Assembly (NCBI GenBank): GCA_030604735.1
Contig: JAUVVG010000038.1
Coordinates: forward strand, 1 to 34,037
Direction: 5' to 3'
From: Azoarcus sp.
GTDB taxonomy: Bacteria; Pseudomonadota; Gammaproteobacteria; Burkholderiales; Rhodocyclaceae
DNA: 34,037 nt
Of this stretch, positions 1 through 9,778 are shown in pieces. Numbering within the stretch: position 1 is the first letter of the stretch; each line of letters starts with the position of its first letter. The notes under the pieces are model-generated. The model did not search any database. It saw nothing but the letters and a program-made list of their open reading frames with translations, and was not told the origin of the DNA. The translations under genes were made by a program, and so were the position numbers.

Positions 1-138
1 ATGGCGCACCAGGAGATCGGGATGCGTCAGCTGGAACGGATCAAGGCCGACGTCGACTATATCGCGCTGGTCGTGCAGATGCCCAAGAGGGACGGGCGAC
101 CGATGGTGAGGGTGATCGGGCGGCGCATGGCGCGCTGA
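1..138 (+). CDS. infC: Translation initiation factor IF-3, C-terminal fragment
   Basis: The first 138 bases read in frame as 45 residues ending in a stop. They match the C-terminal domain of IF-3: a MAHQEIG-like start, a leucine/arginine helix, then VVQMPKRDGR and a basic tail. IF-3 binds the 30S subunit, promotes subunit dissociation and checks start-codon pairing. The 5' end lies outside the window. Its place directly before rpmI-rplT is the conserved infC-rpmI-rplT order, which strengthens the call. Confidence 0.9.
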   Translation: MAHQEIGMRQLERIKADVDYIALVVQMPKRDGRPMVRVIGRRMAR

Positions 139-154
139 ACACGCCACAATTCGC

Positions 155-181
155 GGGGTGGGCGTCTTCGACGCCCTCCCC
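155..181 (+). other. Hairpin in the infC-rpmI gap
   Basis: GGGG (155-158) and GGGCGT (160-165) can pair with ACGCCC (171-176) and CCCC (178-181) around a CTTCG loop and one T-T mismatch. There is no T run after it, so it is not a standard terminator. It could be an RNA-processing or L20-autoregulation structure, but the sequence alone does not show which. Confidence 0.35.
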
Positions 182-282
182 GAGATGGCCGGTGCAGTCG
201 ATACGCCGGAAAACAAGTGGTGTCAGGTGTCAAAAGCGTCGAAGTGCGCGCTACCTGGCGGCATATATAACAGGAGTTAGCA

Positions 283-480
283 ATGCCTAAGATGAAGACC
301 AAGAGCGGAGCCGCCAAGCGGTTCAAGGTCCGCGCAAGCGGGGGGATCAAGCGGTCCCAGGCGTTCAAGCGCCACATCCTGACCAAGAAGACGACGAAGA
401 CCAAGCGCCAGCTGCGCGGCATGACCGAAGTCCATGCTGCCGATGTGAAGCTGATCCGCGCCATGTTGCCTTACGCTTGA
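283..480 (+). CDS. rpmI: 50S ribosomal protein L35
   Basis: A 65-residue, very basic protein starting [16 protein letters not shown], the hallmark of bL35, with the conserved [14 protein letters not shown] stretch. The length is typical of the family. An AGGAG ribosome binding site lies 6-10 bases before the ATG. It is a structural protein of the large subunit. It sits 12 bp before rplT and after infC, the standard operon. In Enterobacteria this operon is autoregulated by L20; whether that holds here is not visible. Confidence 0.97.
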   Translation: MPKMKTKSGAAKRFKVRASGGIKRSQAFKRHILTKKTTKTKRQLRGMTEVHAADVKLIRAMLPYA

Positions 481-492
481 TAGGAGACCGCA

Positions 493-852
493 ATGCCCAG
501 AGTTAAACGTGGTGTAACCGCCCGCGCACGTCACAAGAAAGTCCTCGACCAGGCCAAGGGGTACCGTGGCCGTCGCAAAAACGTATACCGCATCGCCAAA
601 CAGGCGGTGATGAAGGCTGGCCAGTATGCTTATCGCGACCGTCGTCAGCGCAAGCGTCAGTTCCGTTCGCTGTGGATTGCCCGTATCAACGCGGCCGCCC
701 GTGAAGTCGGTCTGACCTACAGCACCTTCATGAACGGTCTGAAGAAGGCCGCGATCGAAGTCGATCGCAAGGTCCTGGCGGATCTGGCCGTTTTCGACAA
801 GCCTGCTTTTGCCGCTCTCGCGGATCAAGCCCGGGCCAAACTCGCTGCCTGA
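493..852 (+). CDS. rplT: 50S ribosomal protein L20
   Basis: 119 residues, usual for bL20. The N-terminus [28 protein letters not shown] is the conserved rRNA-binding extension (shown here only for its pattern of basic residues), followed by [17 protein letters not shown] and the globular C-terminal half. L20 binds 23S rRNA early in 50S assembly. It follows rpmI by 12 bp with a GGAG ribosome binding site and is followed by an intrinsic terminator, which closes this ribosomal-protein transcription unit before pheS. Confidence 0.97.
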   Translation: MPRVKRGVTARARHKKVLDQAKGYRGRRKNVYRIAKQAVMKAGQYAYRDRRQRKRQFRSLWIARINAAAREVGLTYSTFMNGLKKAAIEVDRKVLADLAVFDKPAFAALADQARAKLAA

Positions 853-870
853 ACCCAGGCGGCTCTAAGA

Positions 871-896
871 AAGGAGGCCTGGCCTCCTTTTTTTTT
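871..896 (+). terminator. Intrinsic terminator after rplT
   Basis: AAGGAGG (871-877) pairs with CCTCCTT (883-889) around CCTGG, and the 3' arm runs into nine T residues (888-896). This is a strong rho-independent terminator between rplT and pheS. I saw no Phe-rich leader peptide before it, so I read it as a terminator rather than a pheS attenuator. Partial read-through into pheST is possible. Confidence 0.85.
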
Positions 897-912
897 CTGA
901 ACACTTCAGTAA

Positions 913-1950
<1,038 letters not shown>

Positions 1951-1958
1951 GTCCAATC

Positions 1959-4337
1959 ATGCAATTTTCCGAGCAATGGCTGCGGAGCGTATGCAATCCG
2001 CAGATCGACAGCGATGAACTCGGTCATCGGTTGACCATGGCCGGCCTCGAAGTCGAGGAGTGCGACCCGGTCGCGCCGCCTTTTTCCGGGGTCGTGGTCG
2101 CCAGGATCGTTTCCGCCGAACCGCATCCAAACGCCGACAAGCTCAAGGTTTGCCAGGTGGATGCGGGTCAGGGCGAGTCCCTGCAAATCGTGTGCGGTGC
2201 GCCGAATGCGGCGGCCGGCATGAAGGTTCCGCTGGCGATGGTCGGCGCGAGCCTGCCGGGTTTCCAGATCAAGGCGGCCAAGCTGCGCGGCGTCGAGTCG
2301 AGCGGCATGCTTTGCTCGGCACGTGAGCTGGGCTTGTCCGAGGACCATGGCGGTCTGCTGGCCCTCGATGACGACCTGGAGGTCGGGCGCGATGTGCGCG
2401 AGGTGCTGTCACTGGACGACCGCAAATTCACGATCAAGCTGACCCCCAACCGTGCCGACTGTCTCAGCATCGCCGGGATTGCCCGCGAACTGTCCGCGCT
2501 TACCGGCGCTGCCATGGCTCTACCTGTCGTCGAGCCGGTCCCGGCCGCGCTCCCCGACCGGCGCGAGATCGTGCTCGACGCCCCGCAAGCCTGTCCGCGT
2601 TACTGCGGCCGGATCCTGCGCGGGGTCGATGCGCGGTCACCGAGTCCGGACTGGATGAAACGACGGCTGGAGCGCAGTGGTGTGCGCCCGATCAGCGCAT
2701 TGGTCGATGTCACCAACTACGTGATGCTCGAGCTCGGCCAACCTTTGCATGCGTTCGACGACAGCAAGCTGAGCGGCGCAATCCATGTGCGCTTCCCTTC
2801 GCCAGGTGAATCGGTGCTGCTGCTGAACGAACAAGTCGTCAAGCCGTCTGCGGACACCTTGCTGATCGCCGATGAGGCCAGGGCGCTCGCGCTGGCCGGC
2901 ATCATGGGAGGCGAGGAGTCGGGCGTCACCCTGGATACGACCGATGTGTTCCTCGAAAGCGCGTTCTTCGCGCCGGAGGCGATCGCAGGCCGTGCCCGCC
3001 AGTATGGTTTCACATCGGATGCGTCGCATCGTTTCGAGCGCGGTGTGGATTATGAGCTGGCGGTTCAGGCGATCGAGCGTGCGACCCGCCTGATCCTCGA
3101 TATCTGTGGTGGCAAGGCCGGGCCGGTGGTCGAAGCGGTCGACCAAGCCGGGCTTCCGACTCGCCCCGCGGTGCGGGTGCGTCCGGAGCGTGTCCGCAAG
3201 GTGCTCGGAATCGGGCTCAGCGATGAACAGATGGTCGCGCTGCTCGAGAGTGTTCAATTGAGCGTTCGCCGGGAAGGCGAAGTGCTCGAGGTGACGCCGC
3301 CGTCCTTCCGTTTCGACATCACGATCGAGGAGGATCTGATCGAGGAAATCGTGCGTCTTTACGGCTACGACGAGGTGCCGACGGCGCCGCCGCGTGGGCG
3401 CATCAGCATGCTCGAACGTCCAGAAACCCGCCGGCCGCTTGCCGAAGTGCGGCGCTTGCTCGCCGACCGGGATTACCAGGAAGTCATCAACTATGCCTTC
3501 GTCGATGCTGCCTGGGAGCGGGATCTGTGCGGAAACGAAGGCGCGATCCGGCTCGCTAACCCGATCGCGAGCCAGATGAGCGTGATGCGCTCCAGCCTGA
3601 TTCCCGGTCTCATCTCGAGTCTGGCGGCCAATCGCAAACGGCAACAGAGCCGCATTCGTCTGTTCGAAAGCGGGCGCTGCTTCGAACGCAAGGCGGACGG
3701 GGAACCAGTGACCGGTTTTCATCAGCCGCTCAAACTGGCCGCGTTGGCTGCGGGCAGCGCGTTGAGCGAGCAATGGGGCAGTGCCGAGCGCGCGGTCGAC
3801 TTCTATGACGTCAAGGGCGATCTCGAAGCGGTTTTCGCACCGGCACGGCTGGACTTCGAGCCGGTTTCGCACCCCGCGCTGCATCCTGGGCGGGCGGCCT
3901 CGGTCAAGCGCGGCGGACGGCATATCGGCGTCCTCGGAGAAGTGCACCCGCTGTGGGTGGAGCGTTATGACCTCGGTAGCGCACCGGTCCTGTTCGAAAT
4001 CGAACTCGATGCCGTACTCGATCGAACCATGCCGGCCTATGCCGAGGTGTCGCGGTTTCCCATCGTTTCTCGCGATCTCGCGCTGATCCTCGATGGCGGT
4101 GTCAGTGCGGCACGGGTTCGCAGTGTCTTGCTGGCCGGTACGCCGGCGATCGTGAAGTCGATCGAGCTGTTCGATGTCTATCAGGGCAAGGGCATAGAGC
4201 CGGAGAAAAGGAGCCTTGCATTCAGGGTCTTGATGCAAGATACTCAGCGAACGCTTGAAGATGCCGAGGTGGACGCAACGGTCGCGGCAATTGTTGAGAA
4301 AGCGGTAAGCACCCTTGGTGCCCGGCTGCGTGGATAG
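1959..4337 (+). CDS. pheT: Phenylalanine-tRNA ligase beta subunit
   Basis: 792 residues, typical length. In order: an N-terminal EMAP/OB tRNA-binding domain (about residues 40-150, with PHPNADKLKVCQV and IVCGAPN), the B3/B4 editing region, the B5 domain, a catalytic-like core with EEIVRLYGYDEVP, and a C-terminal ferredoxin-like anticodon-binding (FDX-ACB) domain from about 695 (FPIVSRDLALIL). The beta subunit edits Tyr-tRNA-Phe and binds tRNA. It lies between pheS and ihfA; the gap to ihfA is only 6 bp, so pheS-pheT-ihfA is very likely one operon. Confidence 0.97.
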   Translation: MQFSEQWLRSVCNPQIDSDELGHRLTMAGLEVEECDPVAPPFSGVVVARIVSAEPHPNADKLKVCQVDAGQGESLQIVCGAPNAAAGMKVPLAMVGASLPGFQIKAAKLRGVESSGMLCSARELGLSEDHGGLLALDDDLEVGRDVREVLSLDDRKFTIKLTPNRADCLSIAGIARELSALTGAAMALPVVEPVPAALPDRREIVLDAPQACPRYCGRILRGVDARSPSPDWMKRRLERSGVRPISALVDVTNYVMLELGQPLHAFDDSKLSGAIHVRFPSPGESVLLLNEQVVKPSADTLLIADEARALALAGIMGGEESGVTLDTTDVFLESAFFAPEAIAGRARQYGFTSDASHRFERGVDYELAVQAIERATRLILDICGGKAGPVVEAVDQAGLPTRPAVRVRPERVRKVLGIGLSDEQMVALLESVQLSVRREGEVLEVTPPSFRFDITIEEDLIEEIVRLYGYDEVPTAPPRGRISMLERPETRRPLAEVRRLLADRDYQEVINYAFVDAAWERDLCGNEGAIRLANPIASQMSVMRSSLIPGLISSLAANRKRQQSRIRLFESGRCFERKADGEPVTGFHQPLKLAALAAGSALSEQWGSAERAVDFYDVKGDLEAVFAPARLDFEPVSHPALHPGRAASVKRGGRHIGVLGEVHPLWVERYDLGSAPVLFEIELDAVLDRTMPAYAEVSRFPIVSRDLALILDGGVSAARVRSVLLAGTPAIVKSIELFDVYQGKGIEPEKRSLAFRVLMQDTQRTLEDAEVDATVAAIVEKAVSTLGARLRG

Positions 4338-4343
4338 TGTGAA

Positions 4344-4655
4344 ATGAACGTGACCTTGACCAAGGCTGAACTGGCCGATTTGTTGTTCGAGCGTGTCGGA
4401 TTGAACAAGCGCGAAGCCAAGGATATGGTGGAAGGCTTTTTCGAGGAAATCCGGCTGGCATTGGAGCGGGGCGAGTGCGTGAAGCTGTCCGGGTTCGGAA
4501 ATTTCCAGCTTCGTGACAAGCCGCAGCGCCCCGGGCGCAACCCCAAGACCGGCGAGGAAATCCCGATCTCTGCCCGCAGGGTGGTGACCTTTCATGCCAG
4601 CCAGAAGCTGAAGGCCGCCGTGGAGCAGTTGAGTGATACAAGCAAGCAAGCCTGA
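4344..4655 (+). CDS. ihfA: Integration host factor alpha subunit
   Basis: 103 residues of the HU/IHF family. [13 protein letters not shown]-type helices are followed by [29 protein letters not shown], whose beta-arm carries the minor-groove intercalating proline in the GRNPKTGE segment, and then [19 protein letters not shown]-alpha pairs with IHF-beta to bend DNA about 160 degrees at specific sites. Its position right after pheT is the classical one and distinguishes it from HU. The 3' end overlaps the GTG start chosen for the next gene. Confidence 0.95.
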   Translation: MNVTLTKAELADLLFERVGLNKREAKDMVEGFFEEIRLALERGECVKLSGFGNFQLRDKPQRPGRNPKTGEEIPISARRVVTFHASQKLKAAVEQLSDTSKQA

Positions 4656-5016
4656 CCAGCCGAGGGAGATGCTGCCGCCCATCCCGGCCAAGCGTTATTT
4701 CACCATCGGTGAAGTCAGTGAGCTGTGTGCGGTCAAACCGCATGTGTTGCGTTACTGGGAGCAGGAGTTCACCCAGCTCAAGCCGGTCAAGCGCCGGGGT
4801 AACCGGCGCTACTACCAGCACCATGAGGTGTTGCTGATCCGGCGTATTCGCGACCTGCTTTACGAGGATGGATTCACGATCTCGGGCGCGCGCAACAAGC
4901 TCGGCGAGTCGCAGATCCGTGAGCAGGAAGATGCCGACGAAGCGTCGAGGCTGCGGGCGCTGATCGCCGAGCTCCGAGCCGAGATCGAGGATGCGCTGGC
5001 CCGGCTCAGGGCCTGA
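4633..5016 (+). CDS. MerR-family transcriptional regulator
   Basis: 127 residues. A MerR helix-turn-helix/wing at about residues 15-82 is recognisable by [27 protein letters not shown] and [16 protein letters not shown] short Glu/Ala/Arg-rich C-terminal coiled coil ([16 protein letters not shown]) probably dimerises it. No ligand-binding domain is present. This small MerR regulator after ihfA is conserved in many proteobacteria, but its target is not known to me. I take the GTG at 4633, which has a GGAG 7 bases upstream and overlaps ihfA. The ATG at 4669 has a purine run too close to be a good ribosome site, but cannot be excluded. Confidence 0.9.
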   Translation: MIQASKPDQPREMLPPIPAKRYFTIGEVSELCAVKPHVLRYWEQEFTQLKPVKRRGNRRYYQHHEVLLIRRIRDLLYEDGFTISGARNKLGESQIREQEDADEASRLRALIAELRAEIEDALARLRA

Positions 5017-5036
5017 CCCGGATCGAGCGAATCTCA

Positions 5037-5065
5037 CTGGCAATCCCGCCCAACACTGCTATAAT
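5037..5065 (+). promoter_or_regulatory. Sigma70-type promoter of tRNA-Pro
   Basis: A perfect TATAAT (5060-5065) lies 17 bp after CTGGCA (5037-5042). A GC-rich discriminator (GCGCGCC) follows, as is typical of stable-RNA promoters under stringent control. The mature tRNA begins 12 bp after the -10 box. Confidence 0.7.
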
Positions 5066-5076
5066 GCGCGCCTGTG

Positions 5077-5154
<78 letters not shown>

Positions 5155-5210
5155 AACTGACGTTAGCCGTTTTTTCTGCCGGACTCATTGGCAGTCGTGC
5201 GGCAAGATAC

Positions 5211-5245
5211 AACCCGCCTTCGCAAGATTGCGGGTTTTGTCGTTT
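5211..5245 (+). terminator. Probable terminator after tRNA-Pro
   Basis: AACCCGC (5211-5217) pairs with GCGGGTT (5230-5236) around a 12-nt loop, followed by a short, interrupted T tract (TTGTCGTTT). It is a weak intrinsic terminator by eye and would end the tRNA-Pro transcript before the reductase gene. Confidence 0.5.
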
Positions 5246-5317
5246 ACGTACGTCATTCCCTGATCTTTTGTTTCGGGGCGGATTGAGCCCGTCGCGTAAT
5301 GACTGGAGTTGAGACGC

Positions 5318-6430
5318 ATGAGCAAGCTGTTTTCCAGGTTTACGATCGGTGGATTGAATCTGACGAACCGGATCGTCATCGCCCCCATGTGCCAGTATTC
5401 AGCAAGAGACGGAGAGGCGACCGACTGGCATCTGATACACCTCGGACAGCTGGCCCTTTCGGGTGCCGGACTTCTGATCGTCGAGGCGACCGCGGTGACG
5501 CCAGAAGGACGGATCACGCCGGCAGATCTCGGGCTTTATTCGGATTCGACCGAATCCGCATTGGCGCAGGTGATCAAGCGGGTCAAGGCGTATTCAGACA
5601 TTCCGTTCGCTATCCAGTTGAGCCATGCGGGACGCAAGGGTTCTAGCGCCGCGCCTTGGGAGGGCGGGGCCCTGCTGTCGCCGTCCGAAGGCGGCTGGCC
5701 TACGTTGGCTCCATCCGCGATACCCCATGCGCAGGGCGAGACGCCGCCATTGGTGCTGGACCGTGACGGTTTGGCGCGGATTCGCCAAGCCTTCGTCGAT
5801 TCGGCTCGACGGGCCGATCGGATAGGATTCGATGCCATCGAACTGCATGCCGCCCATGGATATCTGCTGCATCAGTTCCTCTCTCCGCTATCGAACCGGC
5901 GAGAGGATGAATATGGCGGGTCGATAGAGAACCGGATGCGCTTCCCGCTCGAGATCTTCGATGCGGTTCGTCAGGTGGTATCGCCCGACAAGCCGGTGGG
6001 GATGAGGTTGTCCGCGAGCGATTGGGTCGAAGGTGGCTGGTGTGTGGAGCAAAGCGTTCAGTTCGCGAAGGCGCTCGAGGCCAGGGGCGGCGCCTTCATT
6101 CATGTCTCCAGCGGAGGGGTCTCGTCGCTGCAGCAGATTCCGATCGCTCCCGGTTACCAAATCGGCTTCGCCGAACGCATACGTGCCTCGGTCGGCATGC
6201 CGGTCATCGGTGTGGGTTTGATTACCGAGCCCGAGCAGGCCGAAGACGTGATCGCCTCGGGCCAGGCCGATCTGGTCGCCATCGCGCGGGCGATCCTGTT
6301 CGAGCCCCACTGGCCTTGGCGTGCCGCAGCCGCACTGGGCGCGCAGGTAAAGGCGCCAAAGCAGTACTGGCGCTCGCAGCCTCGGGAGCTCAAGCAACTG
6401 TTCGGGGATGTGCGTATCGCCCAGCGCTGA
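5318..6430 (+). CDS. Old yellow enzyme family NAD(P)H:flavin oxidoreductase (YqjM/XenA-like)
   Basis: 370 residues forming an FMN-binding TIM barrel. APMCQYSA near residue 25 carries the Cys and Tyr typical of the YqjM/XenA class, and [10 protein letters not shown] follows. [19 protein letters not shown] and the [10 protein letters not shown] segment are the OYE signature; HAAHGY sits in the barrel, and the C-terminal part has the phosphate-binding GVGLI and ADLVAIARA loops. Such enzymes reduce activated C=C bonds such as enones; the physiological substrate is usually unknown. The ATG at 5318 has a GGAG nine bases upstream; an in-frame TTG at 5309 is less likely. It stands alone between tRNA-Pro and surE. 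Confidence 0.92.
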   Translation: MSKLFSRFTIGGLNLTNRIVIAPMCQYSARDGEATDWHLIHLGQLALSGAGLLIVEATAVTPEGRITPADLGLYSDSTESALAQVIKRVKAYSDIPFAIQLSHAGRKGSSAAPWEGGALLSPSEGGWPTLAPSAIPHAQGETPPLVLDRDGLARIRQAFVDSARRADRIGFDAIELHAAHGYLLHQFLSPLSNRREDEYGGSIENRMRFPLEIFDAVRQVVSPDKPVGMRLSASDWVEGGWCVEQSVQFAKALEARGGAFIHVSSGGVSSLQQIPIAPGYQIGFAERIRASVGMPVIGVGLITEPEQAEDVIASGQADLVAIARAILFEPHWPWRAAAALGAQVKAPKQYWRSQPRELKQLFGDVRIAQR

Positions 6431-6534
6431 GCGTCGGCGTAGCTGTTGCCACCGGCTCAGCAGGGTGCGCGGGCGCTGTGCTAACATCGCTTTTCGCCCG
6501 ACCGGCGCTCCCGGCATCATCGATTGGACTTTTC

Positions 6535-7278
6535 ATGCGCATTCTTCTGAGTAACGACGACGGTTATTTTGCGCCTGGCCTGGCGGCCCTGTACGAAGCC
6601 TTGAAGGATCTGGGTGACGTGACCGTGGTGGCGCCCGAACGCGACCGCAGCGGCGCGAGCAACTCATTGACGCTGGACAGGCCCCTGTCGCTGAGAAAGG
6701 CCGCCAACGGATTTCACTTCGTCAATGGCACCCCGACCGATTGTGTTCATCTGGCTGTCACGGGGATGTTCGATCATCTGCCCGACATGGTCGTTTCCGG
6801 GATCAATCACGGCGCCAACATGGGGGACGACACGATTTATTCCGGCACCGTCGCCGCCGCGACCGAAGGCTTTCTGCTGGGCGTGCCGTCGATGGCGGTG
6901 TCGCTGGTGAGCAAGGGCGCGTCGGACTTCAGTTCGGCCGCACGAGTGGCAAGGGATATGGTCGAGCGGTTCCAGAAACGGCCTTTTCTTCAGCCGGTCT
7001 TGCTGAACGTAAACATTCCTGACCGTCCTTTCGATGAGCTGAAGGGCGTTCGGGTGACGCGCCTCGGCAAGCGTCACAAGGCCGAGGCGGTGATCAAGGA
7101 TACGACCCCGCGCGGCGAAAGCGTGTTCTGGATCGGCCCGGCCGGGCAGGCGGCCGATGCCGGCGAGGGAACGGATTTCAATGCCGTGGCAGAAGGTTTC
7201 GTCTCGGTGACGCCGCTGCAGATCGACCTGACCCATAACGGCTTGATCGCGGGTGTGGACGATTGGTTGGACAACTGA
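6535..7278 (+). CDS. surE: 5'/3'-nucleotidase SurE
   Basis: 247 residues. [15 protein letters not shown] begins the protein, with metal-binding Asp8 and Asp9, Ser39 in RDRSGASNS, and Asn91 in [12 protein letters not shown], the residues that hold the divalent metal in SurE. It hydrolyses nucleoside monophosphates (and polyphosphate in some species) in stationary phase. It is the first gene of surE-pcm-nlpD-rpoS. The stop lies only two bases before the pcm ATG. Confidence 0.95.
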   Translation: MRILLSNDDGYFAPGLAALYEALKDLGDVTVVAPERDRSGASNSLTLDRPLSLRKAANGFHFVNGTPTDCVHLAVTGMFDHLPDMVVSGINHGANMGDDTIYSGTVAAATEGFLLGVPSMAVSLVSKGASDFSSAARVARDMVERFQKRPFLQPVLLNVNIPDRPFDELKGVRVTRLGKRHKAEAVIKDTTPRGESVFWIGPAGQAADAGEGTDFNAVAEGFVSVTPLQIDLTHNGLIAGVDDWLDN

Positions 7279-7280
7279 AC

Positions 7281-7931
7281 ATGCGCTCCCGGGAGTCGGC
7301 GCAATCGGCCCATCGCGCCCTGGCCAGAATGGTAGAGCGCCTGCGACAGCAGGGGATTCGGGACGAGAAGGTGCTCGACGCGATGATGCGTGTGCCACGG
7401 CAGCAATTCGTCGAGGATGGGCTGGCATTCAGTGCTTATGACGATACGCCCTTGCCTATCGGCTATCAGCAGACGATTTCACAGCCCTATGTCGTGGCGA
7501 GAATGTTGGAGATTTTACGCGCCGGGCGCGAACTTGGGCGCACGCTCGAGGTCGGTGCAGGGTGTGGGTATCAGGCGGCGGTGCTGTCCTTCCTCGCGAC
7601 CGAGGTGTTCGCAGTGGAGCGGATTCGGCCGCTACTCGATCTTGCCAAGGAGAATCTGCGTGCCTTCAGGTTTGCCAACGTACGGTTAAAATATGCCGAT
7701 GGCAGTCTGGGATTGCCCGAGGCGGCGCCGTTCGACACGATCATCGTGGCGGCCGCGGCGAGGGAGATCCCGGCCGCGCTCAAGGCGCAGCTTGCCGACG
7801 GTGGGCGCATGATGATTCCTGTCGGCGCCTCGAACCAGCAGTTGATACTGGTCGAGCGGCAGGGCAAGGTGTTCAAGGAAAGCCGGTACGAGGCGGTACG
7901 CTTCGTACCATTGCTCAGTGGAATGGAATGA
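7281..7931 (+). CDS. pcm: Protein-L-isoaspartate O-methyltransferase
   Basis: 216 residues. The SAM-binding motif I is EVGAGCGYQAAVL (about 90-102). The isoaspartyl-binding TISQPYVVARM and a C-terminal FVPLLSG complete the family pattern. It methylates isoaspartyl residues of aged proteins as the first step of repair. I use the ATG at 7281; an in-frame TTG at 7263 would overlap surE. The last bases overlap the start of nlpD (ATGA), which suggests translational coupling. Confidence 0.95.
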   Translation: MRSRESAQSAHRALARMVERLRQQGIRDEKVLDAMMRVPRQQFVEDGLAFSAYDDTPLPIGYQQTISQPYVVARMLEILRAGRELGRTLEVGAGCGYQAAVLSFLATEVFAVERIRPLLDLAKENLRAFRFANVRLKYADGSLGLPEAAPFDTIIVAAAAREIPAALKAQLADGGRMMIPVGASNQQLILVERQGKVFKESRYEAVRFVPLLSGME

Positions 7932-8815
7932 AAGAGACAGTCAGCATGTATCGGATGGGGCAGTGGGCGGCGTTGGCCGTGGCAGGCGTCCTGCTCGCAG
8001 GTTGCGCCGCGCAGTCGCCTGCGCCGGTCCGTCATACCACCGCTCCCCCCACAAGCACGGTGGCGACCGCCCCGTCTGGCCAGGTTCAACGCCTTCACGT
8101 CGTTCGCCCGGGAGACACCCTGATGGGTATCAGCCGTTTGTATGGGCAGAATCTGAACGATCTGATCGTCTGGAACGGGTTGATGGATCCCAATCAGCTC
8201 AGGGTCGGGCAAGAGGTCCGCGTCTCACCGCCAGTCGCGCCGGGAGGTGACACGAGTACCGCGGTTGCGGTGGCGCAACCGGTACAGATTCAGCCGATCA
8301 CGTCGCCATCGATGACCGAGGCTCCGGTCATGCACGAACCGCGGGGCGGGCGCCAGCCCTATAGCGACCAGGCCTGGGCTGCGATCCGGCCGGATGCCGG
8401 TGTGCCTTCGCCGTCGGTCGCGCCACAGCCGGTACCGCCGGCGGTCACCGATGCCAAATGGCTGTGGCCGGCCTCCGGGGCGATCATTGCCGGCTTCAAC
8501 GAGGCTACCAACAAAGGCGTCGATATCGCGGGCAATCCGGGGGATCCGGTGATCGCGTCGGCGGCCGGGCAGGTGGTCTACTCGGGCAGTGGCTTGCGCG
8601 GTTATGGAAAACTGGTCATCATCAAGCACGACGACGATTACCTCACTGCCTATGCGCATAATCAGAATCTGCTCGTGAAGGAGGGCGATTCGATCAGCAA
8701 GGGGCAGCGTATCGCCGAACTGGGCAGCACCGACGCAGACCGACCCAAGCTGCATTTCGAGATTCGCAGACAGGGGCGGCCGGTCGATCCGATGCAGTAC
8801 CTTCCGCCACGCTGA
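7928..8815 (+). CDS. nlpD: NlpD: LysM/degenerate M23 lipoprotein, amidase activator
   Basis: 295 residues. The signal peptide ends in a lipobox LLAGC with lipidated Cys26. A proline/threonine-rich linker follows, then a LysM domain (about 57-100, HVVRPGDTLMGISRLYGQ), another linker and an M23 (LytM) domain from about residue 185. The M23 domain has GVDIAGNPGD where active peptidases have a metal-binding His, so it should be catalytically dead, as in E. coli NlpD, which instead activates the amidase AmiC at division. ATG 7928 overlaps pcm; ATG 7946 is an alternative with a shorter n-region. rpoS promoters often lie inside nlpD; I did not resolve one here. Confidence 0.93.
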   Translation: MKETVSMYRMGQWAALAVAGVLLAGCAAQSPAPVRHTTAPPTSTVATAPSGQVQRLHVVRPGDTLMGISRLYGQNLNDLIVWNGLMDPNQLRVGQEVRVSPPVAPGGDTSTAVAVAQPVQIQPITSPSMTEAPVMHEPRGGRQPYSDQAWAAIRPDAGVPSPSVAPQPVPPAVTDAKWLWPASGAIIAGFNEATNKGVDIAGNPGDPVIASAAGQVVYSGSGLRGYGKLVIIKHDDDYLTAYAHNQNLLVKEGDSISKGQRIAELGSTDADRPKLHFEIRRQGRPVDPMQYLPPR

Positions 8816-8826
8816 CGAGGAGTCCG

Positions 8827-9762
8827 ATGTACGATCCGGCCGAGCATGACGATGACGCGAATCGTGAGCCGGATCTGCCGCCCGAGGTCGAGGTGCTGGG
8901 CGAACCCACCCCGCCGCCCTTCGAAAGCGAGTTTCTGAACGATGTCACCCAGATCTACCTGAACGAGATCGGTGCCAATCCCCTTTTGACCGCCGAGGAA
9001 GAAGGGAGACTCACCCGGCTGGTCAAGCTGGGTGATTTCGAGGCGCGCCAGACGATGATCGAGCGCAACCTGCGACTGGTCGTCAATATCGCCAAGCACT
9101 ACCTGAATCGGGGCATTCCCCTGCTCGACCTGGTCGAGGAGGGGAACCTGGGCCTGATGCATGCGCTCGACAAGTTTGACCCCGAGCGCGGTTTCCGCTT
9201 CTCGACTTATGCCACCTGGTGGATTCGCCAGAACATCGAGCGGGCCATCATGAACCAGTCGCGCACGATCCGTCTGCCGGTCCATGTGGTCAAGGAACTC
9301 AACCAGGTGCTGCGCACCCAGCGCAACCTCGAGTCCTTGGGGAATGGCGAGTTTTCGGTCGAGGAAATCGCAGAGCGTCTGGGCAAGTCGGTCGAGGATG
9401 TGCGCGCCTTGCTGGCGTTGGGTGAACATACCGCGTCACTGGATGCGCCGCTGGACATCGACCCGAGCCTGTCGATCGGCGAGTCGCTGGCCGACGACCA
9501 TGTCGATCCGCCCGATTTCCAGATTCAGCATACCGAGGTCGAATGCCTGGTCCGGGAGTGGATCCAGAAACTCAACGACAAGCAACGCATGGTGATACGG
9601 CACCGCTACGGGCTGGACGAGTGTGAAGTGATGACGTTGGAAGAACTGGCGACCCAGCTTGGCCTGACGCGTGAGCGGGTCAGGCAGATTCAGCTCGAGG
9701 CGCTGGGTCAGTTGCGCCGCTCGATCCGGCGCAGAGGGATCTCGCGCGACGTGTTGTTGTGA
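8827..9762 (+). CDS. rpoS: RNA polymerase sigma factor RpoS (sigma-38)
   Basis: 311 residues. It has a short acidic N-terminus, region 1.2 (DVTQIYLNEIGANPLLTAEEE), region 2 with RNLRLVVNIAKHY, FSTYATWWIRQNIERA and the -10-binding face, region 3 (VHVVKELN), and region 4 with LTRERVRQIQLEALGQLRR. The order and neighbours (nlpD before it) identify RpoS rather than RpoD or RpoH. It directs the general stress and stationary-phase response. A GAGGAG ribosome binding site precedes ATG 8827. Its 3' end faces mltB with a gap of 16 bp and no clear terminator between them. Confidence 0.95.
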   Translation: MYDPAEHDDDANREPDLPPEVEVLGEPTPPPFESEFLNDVTQIYLNEIGANPLLTAEEEGRLTRLVKLGDFEARQTMIERNLRLVVNIAKHYLNRGIPLLDLVEEGNLGLMHALDKFDPERGFRFSTYATWWIRQNIERAIMNQSRTIRLPVHVVKELNQVLRTQRNLESLGNGEFSVEEIAERLGKSVEDVRALLALGEHTASLDAPLDIDPSLSIGESLADDHVDPPDFQIQHTEVECLVREWIQKLNDKQRMVIRHRYGLDECEVMTLEELATQLGLTRERVRQIQLEALGQLRRSIRRRGISRDVLL

Positions 9763-9778
9763 GGGGGGGTAAAGTCCC

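Noticed and set aside
2637-4691. 684-codon open frame antisense to pheT and ihfA
   Set aside because: Long antisense frames are expected in GC-rich genes; the protein has no domain pattern, while pheT is unmistakable.
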